Shown in pieces: positions 24,913 through 34,139 of a stretch of 64,000 nt of DNA. The stretch is from RGIG4097 sp964637515 (lineage in GTDB: Bacteria; Bacillota; Clostridia; Christensenellales; CAG-917), in the NCBI GenBank assembly GCA_964637515.1, contig CAZWUI010000005.1, positions 29,662-93,661 on the forward strand, read 5' to 3'. The number at the start of each line of letters is the position of its first letter. The stretch's first letter is position 1. A model generated the notes under the pieces. That model did no database searches and was not told the DNA's origin. It worked only from the letters and a program-made list of their open reading frames with translations. A program made the translations under genes and the position numbers.

Positions 24913-26724
24913 ATGGTCGATTTCAAAGCAAAACTCAAAGACGTCCCCGACAATCCCGGGGTGTATATGATGCTCGACGAGAGCGGTGAGATTATTTACG
25001 TCGGCAAGGCGAAAAATCTCCGCAAACGCTTGCGCCAGTATTTCGTCGATTCCGTGAAAACCGTCAAGGTTATGGCGATGCTCGACCACGTTGCAGATTT
25101 CCGCTATATCATTTGTGCGAGCGAAGTGGACGCTCTCGTCACCGAAAACAATCTCATCAAAAAACATACTCCGCAATATAACATTCTCTTGAAAGACGAC
25201 AAATCTTATCCTTTCGTTAGGATAGATTTGAGAGAGAGTTACCCGACTATCGACCTTGTCAGAACTCTCAAAAACGACGGTGCAAAATATTTCGGACCGT
25301 ATATGCAGTCGGTGAATATCAAGGATATTTTCGACCTTATCCACACCGCGTTTCCCGTCCGCGACTGCCACAGAGATTTGTCAAAACCCTCTCGCCCCTG
25401 CCTGAATGCGCACCTTGGAAAGTGCATTGCACCTTGTACGGGGAAGGTCGGGGAAGAAGAATACCGTGCGGAAATTGCGAAAGTCGTCAACTTTTTGAAG
25501 GGTAACGATAGAGAAATCGAAAAGGTGCTCAAAGAGCGTATGATGCACTTCGCAGAAGAAGAAAACTTTGAAGTCGCTCAAAGATATAAAGAAAAACTCG
25601 CCGTCCTTGACAAAATCGTCAGAAAACAGGTGTCAGCACTTCCTAAAGACTTCAATCTCGACATATTCGCACTTGAAACAAACGGCGTAAATTCTGCGGT
25701 GAGTATGCTCGTCGTGCGTGGCGGAAAACTAGTCGGCGGTGAAAACAACGTCTTTGTCGGTGCGGAAGAAGAATTGTCGTCATACCTTTATCAATTCTAT
25801 ACGTTTACGCCACCCGTTGCGGACGAAATAGTGACGGACGGTGTTGCGGATAGGGACGTGTTGTCCGACGGCGTGTCCGATATTGCGGGCAGAAAAATTC
25901 TCGTACTTGAACCAAAACAGGGTGTGCGAAAACAACTCCTTGACCTTGCGCATACAAATGCGCGCGATGCTCTCGAAAAACACGGCACCGTGGAAGAAAG
26001 AAAAGAACTCCGCACCCTTGGCGCAGTCAAACAACTTGCCGAATTGCTCAATTTGAAAACCTTGCCAAACCGCATCGAAGCGTACGATATATCTCACGTT
26101 TCGGGGGTGGATAAGGTGTCGAGTATGGTGGTTTTTGAAGGCGGTGAGCCGAAAAAATCACACTATAGAAAATTCAAAATCAAGACAGTTGAGGGAAATA
26201 ACGACTTTGCGTGCATGCGTGAAACTCTGCTCCGACGACTTGAAAGACTCAATTCCCCCGGCGAAACGGACGAGAGTTTCTCCACCGCTCCCGACCTCAT
26301 TCTCATAGACGGCGGGAAAGGACAACTTGCCTACGCTCTCGACGCTCTTGCGGAAGAAGGGCGCACCGACCTTGAAATTCTCTCTCTTGCAAAGAGAGAA
26401 GAAGAAGTATTTCTTGGCAGTGCGCCGAAAGAAAGCATACTGCTCCCGAGAGATTCGGTTGCGTTGTATCTGCTCCAAAGGGTGCGTGACGAAGCGCACC
26501 GCTTTGCAATCACTTTCCACCGCAATTTGCATTCCAAGCGTATGAGTGAGAGTGAGTTGAGAGAGATTGACGGCATAGGCCCGAAAAAGGCTACCGCTTT
26601 GCTCAAAAAATTCGGCTCGGCGGAAAACGTCAAAAACGCTACGGCGGAAGAAATCGCAAAGGTGGACGGTTTTTCTCTAGATGGCGCAATGAAACTTCTT
26701 GACGCCCTCAGAAAAGGGGAGTAA
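24913..26724 (+). CDS. uvrC: Excinuclease ABC subunit C
   Basis: Dual-incision nuclease of nucleotide excision repair, 603 residues. The N-terminal GIY-YIG domain is GVYMMLDESGEIIYVGKAKN; a UVR motif follows near residue 205 (MMHFAEEENFEVAQRYKEK), then the RNase-H-like domain with YDISHVSGVDKVSSMVVF, and two helix-hairpin-helix motifs at the end (EIDGIGPKKATALL). The start at 24913 was preferred over 24895 because the upstream codons overlap the TATAAT box. No Shine-Dalgarno is visible. Confidence 0.96.
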   Translation: MVDFKAKLKDVPDNPGVYMMLDESGEIIYVGKAKNLRKRLRQYFVDSVKTVKVMAMLDHVADFRYIICASEVDALVTENNLIKKHTPQYNILLKDDKSYPFVRIDLRESYPTIDLVRTLKNDGAKYFGPYMQSVNIKDIFDLIHTAFPVRDCHRDLSKPSRPCLNAHLGKCIAPCTGKVGEEEYRAEIAKVVNFLKGNDREIEKVLKERMMHFAEEENFEVAQRYKEKLAVLDKIVRKQVSALPKDFNLDIFALETNGVNSAVSMLVVRGGKLVGGENNVFVGAEEELSSYLYQFYTFTPPVADEIVTDGVADRDVLSDGVSDIAGRKILVLEPKQGVRKQLLDLAHTNARDALEKHGTVEERKELRTLGAVKQLAELLNLKTLPNRIEAYDISHVSGVDKVSSMVVFEGGEPKKSHYRKFKIKTVEGNNDFACMRETLLRRLERLNSPGETDESFSTAPDLILIDGGKGQLAYALDALAEEGRTDLEILSLAKREEEVFLGSAPKESILLPRDSVALYLLQRVRDEAHRFAITFHRNLHSKRMSESELREIDGIGPKKATALLKKFGSAENVKNATAEEIAKVDGFSLDGAMKLLDALRKGE

Positions 26725-26731
26725 ATACCCC

Positions 26732-26760
26732 TTGAAAATACGGGGAAAATAATCTATAAT
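26732..26760 (+). promoter_or_regulatory. Promoter of murB-PHP-whiA
   Basis: TTGAAA (26732-26737), 17-base spacer, TATAAT (26755-26760). The leader is about 18 bases, AT-rich, and has no clear Shine-Dalgarno before the ATG at 26785. Confidence 0.75.
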
Positions 26761-26784
26761 ATTCTAACGCTCATATATTATTAT

Positions 26785-27597
26785 ATGAGAATTGAAAAAA
26801 ACGCAAGTGCGAATACCCTGTCAACCTACAAGGGCGGTGGGGTGATAAAAACGCTATATCTGCCCGAAACCGAAGACGAGTTTTGTTCTCTTCAAGGTGC
26901 GTATATTTTGGGCGGAGGCTCAAACGTAATCGTTGCGAACGGGGAAATATCTACACCTGTCGCATCTACGAAACTGCTAAACCGTGTATGGATAGACGAC
27001 GGAAAAATTCACGCACAGGCGGGCGCAAGGGTGTCGTCAGTCATGGCGGAGGCAAGAAAATACGGATTGGGCGGTCTTGAATTTTTGGCGGGTGTGCCTG
27101 CGACTGTTGGCGGAATCGTGAAGATGAATGCAGGAGCGTTCTTGCACGAAACGAAAGATTATGTTGACAAAATCAAAGTGTCAAGTGGCGTTTCTGCAAA
27201 ATGGATAGACGCGCGCGATATCCCTTGGGGATACCGCAGCGGTGTGGACGGCATGGTTGTCGAAGTCGCATTTAGGCTTGAAAACTTGTCCGTGGACGAG
27301 TCGAAAGCAAGGGCGAAAAGGTGCGTGGAAACAAGAGTCAAAACTCAACCGCGCTTGCCGTCCGTCGGTAGCGTTTTCAAAAATGCGGACATGCCTGCCG
27401 GGAAGTATATAGAACTTTGCGGACTGAAAGGGAAAAGAATAGGCGGTGCGGAAATCAGTGCGCTACACGCAAATTTCATCGTCAACGTAGGCGGTGGAAG
27501 TGCAAGCGATTTTTTTTCTCTCGTCCGCCTTGCAGAATACTCGGTGAAAGAAAAATTCGGAATCACTCTCGAAAGAGAATTTGAGGTGCTTGAATGA
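26785..27597 (+). CDS. murB: UDP-N-acetylenolpyruvoylglucosamine reductase
   Basis: FAD- and NADPH-dependent MurB, second committed step of peptidoglycan precursor synthesis, 270 residues. YILGGGSNVIVA and GGLEFLAGVPATVGGIVKMNAGAF are the FAD-binding regions. SVGSVFKN holds the catalytic serine and the protein ends in a conserved Glu stretch. It is somewhat shorter than usual at the N-terminus (type IIb-like). It heads a three-gene unit with a PHP hydrolase and whiA joined by 4-base overlaps. In many Firmicutes rapZ and yvcK lie between murB and whiA; here they are replaced by the PHP gene. Confidence 0.93.
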   Translation: MRIEKNASANTLSTYKGGGVIKTLYLPETEDEFCSLQGAYILGGGSNVIVANGEISTPVASTKLLNRVWIDDGKIHAQAGARVSSVMAEARKYGLGGLEFLAGVPATVGGIVKMNAGAFLHETKDYVDKIKVSSGVSAKWIDARDIPWGYRSGVDGMVVEVAFRLENLSVDESKARAKRCVETRVKTQPRLPSVGSVFKNADMPAGKYIELCGLKGKRIGGAEISALHANFIVNVGGGSASDFFSLVRLAEYSVKEKFGITLEREFEVLE

Positions 27598-28349
27598 TAA
27601 AGGGCGATTACCATACCCATACAAATGCGAGCGACGGAAAGTGTCCGATGAAAGACAACGTCAAACGTGCCGTCGAACTCGGTCTGAAAGAAGTCGCAAT
27701 AACCGAACATAGTTTCGGCACTCTCCTTTGTCATTTAACCTACCCGAAATTCGACTTTGAAAAGGTCAGTCAGGAGTTGAAAAACAGGGACGGAGATATT
27801 CGCGTGCTAGTCGGGGTGGAAGGCAATTTGTTGAATCCTAACGGAGATATGGACGTGCCTGATAGCGTTGTTCCGCATTGCGATATATTGCAACTCGGCT
27901 TTCACCGGTTTTTGCAACCAAAGCACCTGAAAGGCAATTTGTCTTTCGTTTTCATCAACGGATTTGCTCCGCGAAAGAAAAGAGAAACTCTCGTTGATGT
28001 GAACACGAATGCGTATTTGTCCGCCATGGACAGATACCCGATAGACGTGCTTGTGCATCTCAATCATCGCGCACTCGTGGACGTGGCGGTTGTTGCAAAA
28101 AAGGCAAAAGAGAAAAATATTTACGTCGAACTCAACGAGAAACACATTACAACTCTTGAAAAGGATATCGACGTGCTTATTGAGAGCGGTGTGAATTTCA
28201 TAATCGGCTCGGACGCTCACGAAACCGCCAAAATCGGCAAGTTCGATAAGGTGATGAAATTCGTTGAAAAACACGGCGTGCCTAAAGACAGAATATACGG
28301 CGTGGACAAATTGCCTACGTTCAAGGATAAATCGGACTACAAAAAATGA
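27594..28349 (+). CDS. PHP-domain phosphoesterase
   Basis: Metal-dependent PHP hydrolase of 251 residues. GDYHTHTNASDGKCPM is motif I, AITEHSFG motif II, and GSDAHETAKIG the last His motif, all with the metal-binding His/Asp residues in place. The family includes histidinol phosphatase and 5'-3' exonuclease/AMP phosphatases; the YcdX-like length fits a small phosphoesterase. The start overlaps the murB stop by 4 bases and the end overlaps whiA by 4 bases. No histidine genes are nearby, so a role in histidine synthesis cannot be assumed. Confidence 0.88.
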   Translation: MIKGDYHTHTNASDGKCPMKDNVKRAVELGLKEVAITEHSFGTLLCHLTYPKFDFEKVSQELKNRDGDIRVLVGVEGNLLNPNGDMDVPDSVVPHCDILQLGFHRFLQPKHLKGNLSFVFINGFAPRKKRETLVDVNTNAYLSAMDRYPIDVLVHLNHRALVDVAVVAKKAKEKNIYVELNEKHITTLEKDIDVLIESGVNFIIGSDAHETAKIGKFDKVMKFVEKHGVPKDRIYGVDKLPTFKDKSDYKK

Positions 28350-29311
28350 GTAAAGAAAATTTTAGAGAAACTGCAATCAGAGAATTGACGACATCCGCAG
28401 TGCCTACGGGCAGGGCGGCTTGCGCTTTCATATCCGCCGTTGCAAAAAATGCGGGGTATATCCATATCAACGGCAAACGTAAAAACTTCGTAATAGCGGT
28501 GGACGGCTACGACGAAGCGCTTTATCTCGTGTCGGTGTTGAAGGAATTGTATCCGTCAGAATTTGAGATTTCCGCAGACGAAATCAAGTCGGGCTCGAAG
28601 AAGGGCGAAAGAGCGTTTACGGTTGCGGTGCAATCGGGGTACGTCACTCAACTTCTCGAAGATACGCACATCGCGGACGAGAATGAAGTGGACGGAATCG
28701 AAATCGAAGTTCCAAAAGAATTTGCAAGGGATTACAACCTCGGCAAAGCGTATCTCAAAGGATTGTTCCTTGCATGCGGAGGAGTGTACGTCCCTAGTAT
28801 CTCTGATAGCGACGAGAAAAAAGACGGCTACCATTTTGAATATCGCATAGAAGAAGAGGACGGCGCAAAGAGTATTGCGGACTTGCTTGCGGGTTACGGT
28901 GTGCAAGCGAAAATCAGTGAAAGGGGTGCGGTGCATCTCGTCTACGTCAAGGACAGGGAAAGCGTGTTGAAAATGCTCGGCGTGCTCGACCTCTACGACT
29001 GCCAAAGCAGACTGAACAAAATCATCGAAGAAAGAGAAACCGCAAACGCACTCAACCGTGCGGTCATATGCGAAACGGCGAACCTTGACAAGACTTATGA
29101 GGCGTGCAACAAGCAACTGCTTGCAATCGGTGTCATCGAGGAAAGGGACGGACTTGATTCTCTCTCTGCAGTGCTATACGAAACGGCGCAAGCAAGGCTC
29201 GAATATCAAACGGCGACGCTCCAAGAGCTTGCGGACATTTTGGGTGTCAGCAAGAGTTGCCTGAACCATAGGCTTCGCAAACTCGTTGAGATTGCGGAAA
29301 GCGGTAATTGA
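28346..29311 (+). CDS. whiA: WhiA-type DNA-binding protein
   Basis: WhiA joins a LAGLIDADG-like domain to a helix-turn-helix. Of 321 residues, the N-terminal SKENFRETAIRELTT and LGKAYLKGLFLACGG are the WhiA hallmarks; the C-terminal TLQELADILGVSKSCLNHRLRKL is the helix-turn-helix. In Bacillus it affects cell division and chromosome segregation, and in Streptomyces sporulation. It overlaps the PHP gene by 4 bases. Confidence 0.94.
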   Translation: MSKENFRETAIRELTTSAVPTGRAACAFISAVAKNAGYIHINGKRKNFVIAVDGYDEALYLVSVLKELYPSEFEISADEIKSGSKKGERAFTVAVQSGYVTQLLEDTHIADENEVDGIEIEVPKEFARDYNLGKAYLKGLFLACGGVYVPSISDSDEKKDGYHFEYRIEEEDGAKSIADLLAGYGVQAKISERGAVHLVYVKDRESVLKMLGVLDLYDCQSRLNKIIEERETANALNRAVICETANLDKTYEACNKQLLAIGVIEERDGLDSLSAVLYETAQARLEYQTATLQELADILGVSKSCLNHRLRKLVEIAESGN

Positions 29312-29377
29312 CACAAGCGACACTTTATTGTGCAAAAATAACGGTATAAAATACGAATAACGACAGGGAAAAAGGAA

Positions 29378-32300
29378 ATGGGAAATTTTGTTCATCTTCA
29401 TCTACACACCGAATACAGTTTGCTTGACGGCGCAGTCAGGCTCTCTCAACAGGTCGTAAATCCCGACGAGCCCGACAAGGTCACAACGACTTGTCCGCTC
29501 GCAGATGCCTTGAAGGCAAGGGGTATGGATTCGGTCGCAATCACCGACCACGGCAATATGTACGGCGTGCATATTTTCGTTTCGCAAATGAGAGCGAACG
29601 GCATAAAACCTATCATCGGCAGTGAGTTCTATGTCGCCGACGATATGTACCAGAAAACTTCCGAAGTCCTTTACAAAAATCGACATCTCATCCTGCTTGC
29701 AAAAAACGAAATCGGCTACAAAAATTTGATGTATTTGTCATCGAAGTCTTTTGTTGACGGTTTCTACACCAGACCAAGAATAGACTTGAAACTTATGGAA
29801 GGTCACACGGACGGACTTATTTGTTGCTCGGCGTGTCTTGCCGGACAAGTGCCGCAGTATCTCGTGCATAACGACTATCAAGGCGCGGTCGAATACGCAA
29901 CGAAGATGAGAGATATGTTCGCCCCCGGCGACTACTATATCGAACTTCAAGACCACGGTATCCCCGAAGAAAAGAAGATACTTCCGCAACTCTATAAACT
30001 TGCAAAAGAGATCGGCGTAAAAGTCATTGCGACGAACGACGTTCACTATATCGAACGAGAGGATGCGGACGTGCAAGATACTATGGAATGTATCAACCTA
30101 GGTTGCAAAAAGACCGAAGTTAACGGCATACGTTTTGAGAGCGACAATTTCTATCTTAAATCCGAAGAAGAGATGAGAGAGTTGTTTTCTTGGTGTCCCG
30201 AAGCAATCGACAACACGAAAGAAATCGCAGACAAAGTGTCCGACTATTTCGTTGCGGACACAAACCACGTTTTCTACATTCCGCATTACACCAACGACGA
30301 GATAGGGGACAGGACGACCGCTCAATATCTCCACGATCTTGCGTGGGAGAGAATAAAGAATCGTTACGACGTCATCACCCCCGAAATCGAGCAGAGATTG
30401 GATTACGAACTCGGCGTCATCAACAAGTGCGGTTTCAACGACTATTTCCTTATCGTTTGGGACTACTGCAACGCCGCAAAGGAAATGGGTATTTCAGTAG
30501 GTCCCGGCAGAGGTAGCGGTGTCGGCAGTTTGGTTGCGTATTCAATCGGAATCACAGACGTGGATCCCTTGCGCTACAAGCTCATTTTCGAGAGATTCTT
30601 GTCCGAAGAAAGAGTTACGATGCCCGACTTTGACGTGGACTTTTGTTTCGTGCGCCGTCCCGAAGTCATAGATTACGTCGTCAAAAAGTACGGTGCGGAC
30701 AAGGTTTCGCAGATTATTGCGTACTCCACGATGAGTGCGAAAGCGGCGGTGAAAGACGTCGCGAGAGTTTACGACGTGCCTTACACCGAGTCGAATAACT
30801 GGGTGAAAGATATTCCCAACGGTAAATACTTGTTGCGACAGGTCCTGACTCCCGGCGCTGAAGGATATTCCGAGGATTTCAGAATGCTCTACGAAACCAA
30901 TCCGCAGGCAAGAGAAGTCATCGACGTAGCTATCCGCCTCGAAGGTATGCCCCGACAGACGTCAGAGCATGCGGCGGGTGTCGTTATTTGCAGTGAGCCG
31001 CTCCTTGACCACGTACCCCTTTCGAGAAATAAGGACGACATAGTCACGCAATTTGACAAACTCGTCGTCGAGCATATCGGACTTCTCAAAATGGACTTCC
31101 TTGGATTGAAGACTTTGACGGATATATCGGAAGCGTGTAAGTTTATCAAGGAAGATAAGGGCGTGGACGTGGACTTCCATAAAATCGGCTACGAAGACCC
31201 CAAAATCTACGAGCTTATCGCGTCCGGGGACTGCGAAGCGGTATTCCAACTCGAAAGCGGTGGTATGAAGAAGTTTATGAGTCAACTCCAACCCACCAAT
31301 ATCGAAGACGTCATCGCAGGTATTTCCCTTTATCGTCCCGGTCCTATGCAGTTTATCGACGATTTTATCAAGGGTAAACGCGAGCCCGATAAAGTGGTGT
31401 ACGCTCACCCCTTGCTCAAAGAAGTGCTCGAAGTCACCTACGGTTGTATCGTTTATCAAGAACAGGTCATGCAGATTGCGCAGAAAGTCGCGGGTTATTC
31501 GTTCGGCGGAGCGGACATTATGAGACGTGCTATCTCCAAGAAAAAACTTGCCGTTCTCGAAGCGCAAAAGGAAATCTTCTTGCACGGCGGTTACCTCGCG
31601 GACGATGCTACGCATAGATATATAATCGGCGCAGTCGCAAACGGTGTGAGTGAAGAAGTCGCAAGTGCGCTTTTCGATTCGATTTTGAAATTCGCAAGCT
31701 ACGCATTCAACAAATCGCACGCGGCGGCATACACCTTCTTGACCTACCAAACTGCTTGGTTGAAGTGTTATTATCCGGTTCACTTTTTGGCGGCGGTCAT
31801 CAACAACAGAATAACCAACGCCGAAGAAGTCACTCACTATATCAACTATCTCCGTCGTCAAGGCGTGAAGATTTTGGCCCCCGATATTAACCGCTCCAAA
31901 CAACTTTTCTCAATCGAAGGGAACAACGTTCGTTACGGTCTTATGGGTGTGAAAAACGTCGGCGAAAACGCAATCGAATTTGTCATCAAAGAGCGTGAAA
32001 ACGGTGAGTTCAAGGATCTCAAAGATTTCATCTCTCGTTGCACTGGACAGATCAATAAACGTATGGTCGAAAACCTGATCAAAGGCGGTGCGTTCGATTG
32101 TTTCGGCAAGACTCGTTCCACTTTGATGGCGTCCTACGAGAGTATTATGAATCAGGTCGCAAATGACAGAAAAAGCAGTTTATCGGGTCAAATGTCACTG
32201 TTCGACGAGCTGATTGAGGATGTTGAGGTCAAATATACCGAACTTGCCGAATACTCAAAACAACAGATTTTGTCCGAAGAAAAAGAGGTCCTCGGCATGT

Positions 32301-32944
32301 ACGTCAGCGGCCATCCCCTCGACGATTACGTCGTCCGCAAAGGTGAGTTTAACTTCGATACCGGCATGCTCTACGTTGAGTCCGAAGAGGTCGGCGACGA
32401 CGAGGACGAGAGCGAAAACGCAGGTATGGTCGTCGATAAAAACCTTGCGGGCAAACCCGTTACTATGGGGTGTATCGTCGCATCTTACGAAAGGAAGGTT
32501 ACTAAGACCGATCAAAGACGTTTCGCAGTCGGTAAACTCGAAGACAGAATGGGCGCGATTTCGTTCAGTATGTTCGCAAGAGCCTACGAACGTTACGGCA
32601 AACTTCTCGAAGGGGATGCACCCGTCAAAGTCTACGGCAAAATAGACTTGCGCGACGAGTCCGATCCCAAAATCAACGTCGAGAAAATCGAGCCGTGGGA
32701 GAACGCCGCGACGAAGGACTCAGGCGGTGTGCTTTACGTGCTCATCAACAACGACAACGAAATGAAACTCATCGCAGGTGTGCTTGCAATACATAAAGGC
32801 AACGTACCCGTGCAAGCGCAAGTCAAGAAAAACGGCAAATACTGCCTTATGGAATTTCCGCAAAGGGCGGAGGTGACCGACGAACTCATCAGAAAACTGA
32901 AAAACATCGTCGGCGAAAACAACGTGAAATACGTAATGAAATGA
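29378..32944 (+). CDS. dnaE: DNA polymerase III subunit alpha (DnaE)
   Basis: Replicative polymerase subunit of the DnaE type, 1188 residues. The PHP domain begins HLHTEYSLLDGA with AITDHGNMYG; the catalytic palm has PDFDVDF; a SAHAAGVV-type SEHAAGVVICSEPL segment and FNKSHAAAYTFLTYQTAWLK are family standards. A helix-hairpin-helix follows around residue 860, and an OB-fold around 1020. Firmicutes usually also carry PolC, not seen here. It starts 66 bases after whiA and ends at a strong terminator. Confidence 0.97.
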   Translation: MGNFVHLHLHTEYSLLDGAVRLSQQVVNPDEPDKVTTTCPLADALKARGMDSVAITDHGNMYGVHIFVSQMRANGIKPIIGSEFYVADDMYQKTSEVLYKNRHLILLAKNEIGYKNLMYLSSKSFVDGFYTRPRIDLKLMEGHTDGLICCSACLAGQVPQYLVHNDYQGAVEYATKMRDMFAPGDYYIELQDHGIPEEKKILPQLYKLAKEIGVKVIATNDVHYIEREDADVQDTMECINLGCKKTEVNGIRFESDNFYLKSEEEMRELFSWCPEAIDNTKEIADKVSDYFVADTNHVFYIPHYTNDEIGDRTTAQYLHDLAWERIKNRYDVITPEIEQRLDYELGVINKCGFNDYFLIVWDYCNAAKEMGISVGPGRGSGVGSLVAYSIGITDVDPLRYKLIFERFLSEERVTMPDFDVDFCFVRRPEVIDYVVKKYGADKVSQIIAYSTMSAKAAVKDVARVYDVPYTESNNWVKDIPNGKYLLRQVLTPGAEGYSEDFRMLYETNPQAREVIDVAIRLEGMPRQTSEHAAGVVICSEPLLDHVPLSRNKDDIVTQFDKLVVEHIGLLKMDFLGLKTLTDISEACKFIKEDKGVDVDFHKIGYEDPKIYELIASGDCEAVFQLESGGMKKFMSQLQPTNIEDVIAGISLYRPGPMQFIDDFIKGKREPDKVVYAHPLLKEVLEVTYGCIVYQEQVMQIAQKVAGYSFGGADIMRRAISKKKLAVLEAQKEIFLHGGYLADDATHRYIIGAVANGVSEEVASALFDSILKFASYAFNKSHAAAYTFLTYQTAWLKCYYPVHFLAAVINNRITNAEEVTHYINYLRRQGVKILAPDINRSKQLFSIEGNNVRYGLMGVKNVGENAIEFVIKERENGEFKDLKDFISRCTGQINKRMVENLIKGGAFDCFGKTRSTLMASYESIMNQVANDRKSSLSGQMSLFDELIEDVEVKYTELAEYSKQQILSEEKEVLGMYVSGHPLDDYVVRKGEFNFDTGMLYVESEEVGDDEDESENAGMVVDKNLAGKPVTMGCIVASYERKVTKTDQRRFAVGKLEDRMGAISFSMFARAYERYGKLLEGDAPVKVYGKIDLRDESDPKINVEKIEPWENAATKDSGGVLYVLINNDNEMKLIAGVLAIHKGNVPVQAQVKKNGKYCLMEFPQRAEVTDELIRKLKNIVGENNVKYVMK

Positions 32945-32946
32945 TG

Positions 32947-32974
32947 AAAAAGCACTCCGAGCGGAGTGCTTTTT
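32947..32974 (+). terminator. Terminator of dnaE
   Basis: Stem AAAAAGCACTC/GAGTGCTTTTT with a CG/CG closure and tetraloop, starting 3 bases after the dnaE stop, ending in TTTTT. Confidence 0.9.
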
Positions 32975-33072
32975 CAATGATATACTTGCGAGTATAGCTT
33001 TCTATAAAAGAGAAAAAGCAGTTTATTTACACAGTCTTTACAAGTTTATTTAATAATTTTAGAAATTCATTG

Positions 33073-33101
33073 TTGATTTATACGCGTGCGTGTGTTAGAA
33101 T
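33073..33101 (+). promoter_or_regulatory. Promoter of the phosphofructokinase pair
   Basis: TTGATT (33073-33078), 17-base spacer TATACGCGTGCGTGTGT, TAGAAT (33096-33101). The spacer shares ACGCGTGCG with the rplI promoter. Confidence 0.7.
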
Positions 33102-33131
33102 GTTTAACAGTGAACATTTTTGAGGTGTATT

Positions 33132-34109
33132 ATGGCACAAAAAGAAAAGAAAATAGCAATCCTTACTAGCGGTGGTGATTCCTCCGGAATGAATGCGGGT
33201 ATCCGCGCCGCCGTCAGATACGCTCTTTCCAAGGGCTACACGGTTTACGGTGTTCGCCACGGCTACGTAGGTCTTGTGAACGACGATATATTCGAGATGC
33301 AATATAGCAGTGTTTCAAACTGCGTTCATACCGGCGGTACCATTCTCCGCACGGGTAGAAGCGGTGATTTCAAAGATCCCGAAGTGCTCAAAGCCGCTGC
33401 GAACAATCTTCTCAAACGCGGTTGTGATTCCCTTATCGTCATTGGTGGCGACGGTTCTTTCCGCGGTTTGCGCGACTTGCACAAGATGACGGATTTGAGA
33501 GTCATCGGAATCCCCGGCACTATCGACAACGATATGGGTTACACGGACTACACGATCGGTTTCGACACCGCTTGCAACACCGTTCTCGATGCGATTTTGA
33601 AACTCCGTGACACCATCACTTCTCACGACAGAATAATGGTCCTCGAAGTTATGGGACGTCATTGCGGCGACATCGCTCTCTACACTTCTCTCGCAGGCGG
33701 AGCGGAATACGTCATTCTTCCCGAAGCACCCGTGGACGTGGACGCTATCGCAAAGAGCGTCAAGGAAGGCTTTGAAAAAGGCAAGACTTCCACTATCATC
33801 GTCCTTGCGGAAGGCAGAAACGACATCAAAGACGAACTTATGAAGAAAGTCGGCGAAGCGACCGGCAAAACCATCAACCATATCGCACTCAGCTATATCC
33901 AAAGAGGCGGTATTCCTACGATGAGCGACAGAGTGCTTGCATCCCGTCTTGCAGTCAGAGCGGTTGACCTCATCGACGACGGACAAAGCGGTAGAGTGGT
34001 CGGCATTCGCGGCGGAAACCTCATTGATATGACCGTCAGCGAAGCACTCAACACCCCCAAAACCTTCAACGAGCAGATATACAATATCTCGACTCTCATC
34101 AGCAAATAA
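33132..34109 (+). CDS. pfkA: ATP-dependent 6-phosphofructokinase
   Basis: Glycolytic kinase forming fructose 1,6-bisphosphate, 325 residues. TSGGDSSGMNAGIRAAVR is the N-terminal loop. The phosphoryl-donor site reads GGDGSFRG with Gly where PPi enzymes have Asp, and the catalytic loop is PGTIDNDM, with Gly rather than Lys, both marking an ATP user. MGRHCGDIALY and RGGIPTMSDRVLASRLA complete the family set. The start at 33132 has GAGGTG upstream. A second, PPi-type enzyme follows 30 bases later. Confidence 0.95.
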   Translation: MAQKEKKIAILTSGGDSSGMNAGIRAAVRYALSKGYTVYGVRHGYVGLVNDDIFEMQYSSVSNCVHTGGTILRTGRSGDFKDPEVLKAAANNLLKRGCDSLIVIGGDGSFRGLRDLHKMTDLRVIGIPGTIDNDMGYTDYTIGFDTACNTVLDAILKLRDTITSHDRIMVLEVMGRHCGDIALYTSLAGGAEYVILPEAPVDVDAIAKSVKEGFEKGKTSTIIVLAEGRNDIKDELMKKVGEATGKTINHIALSYIQRGGIPTMSDRVLASRLAVRAVDLIDDGQSGRVVGIRGGNLIDMTVSEALNTPKTFNEQIYNISTLISK

Positions 34110-34139
34110 TAAACACGCAGTATAATTTAGGAGATTCAT

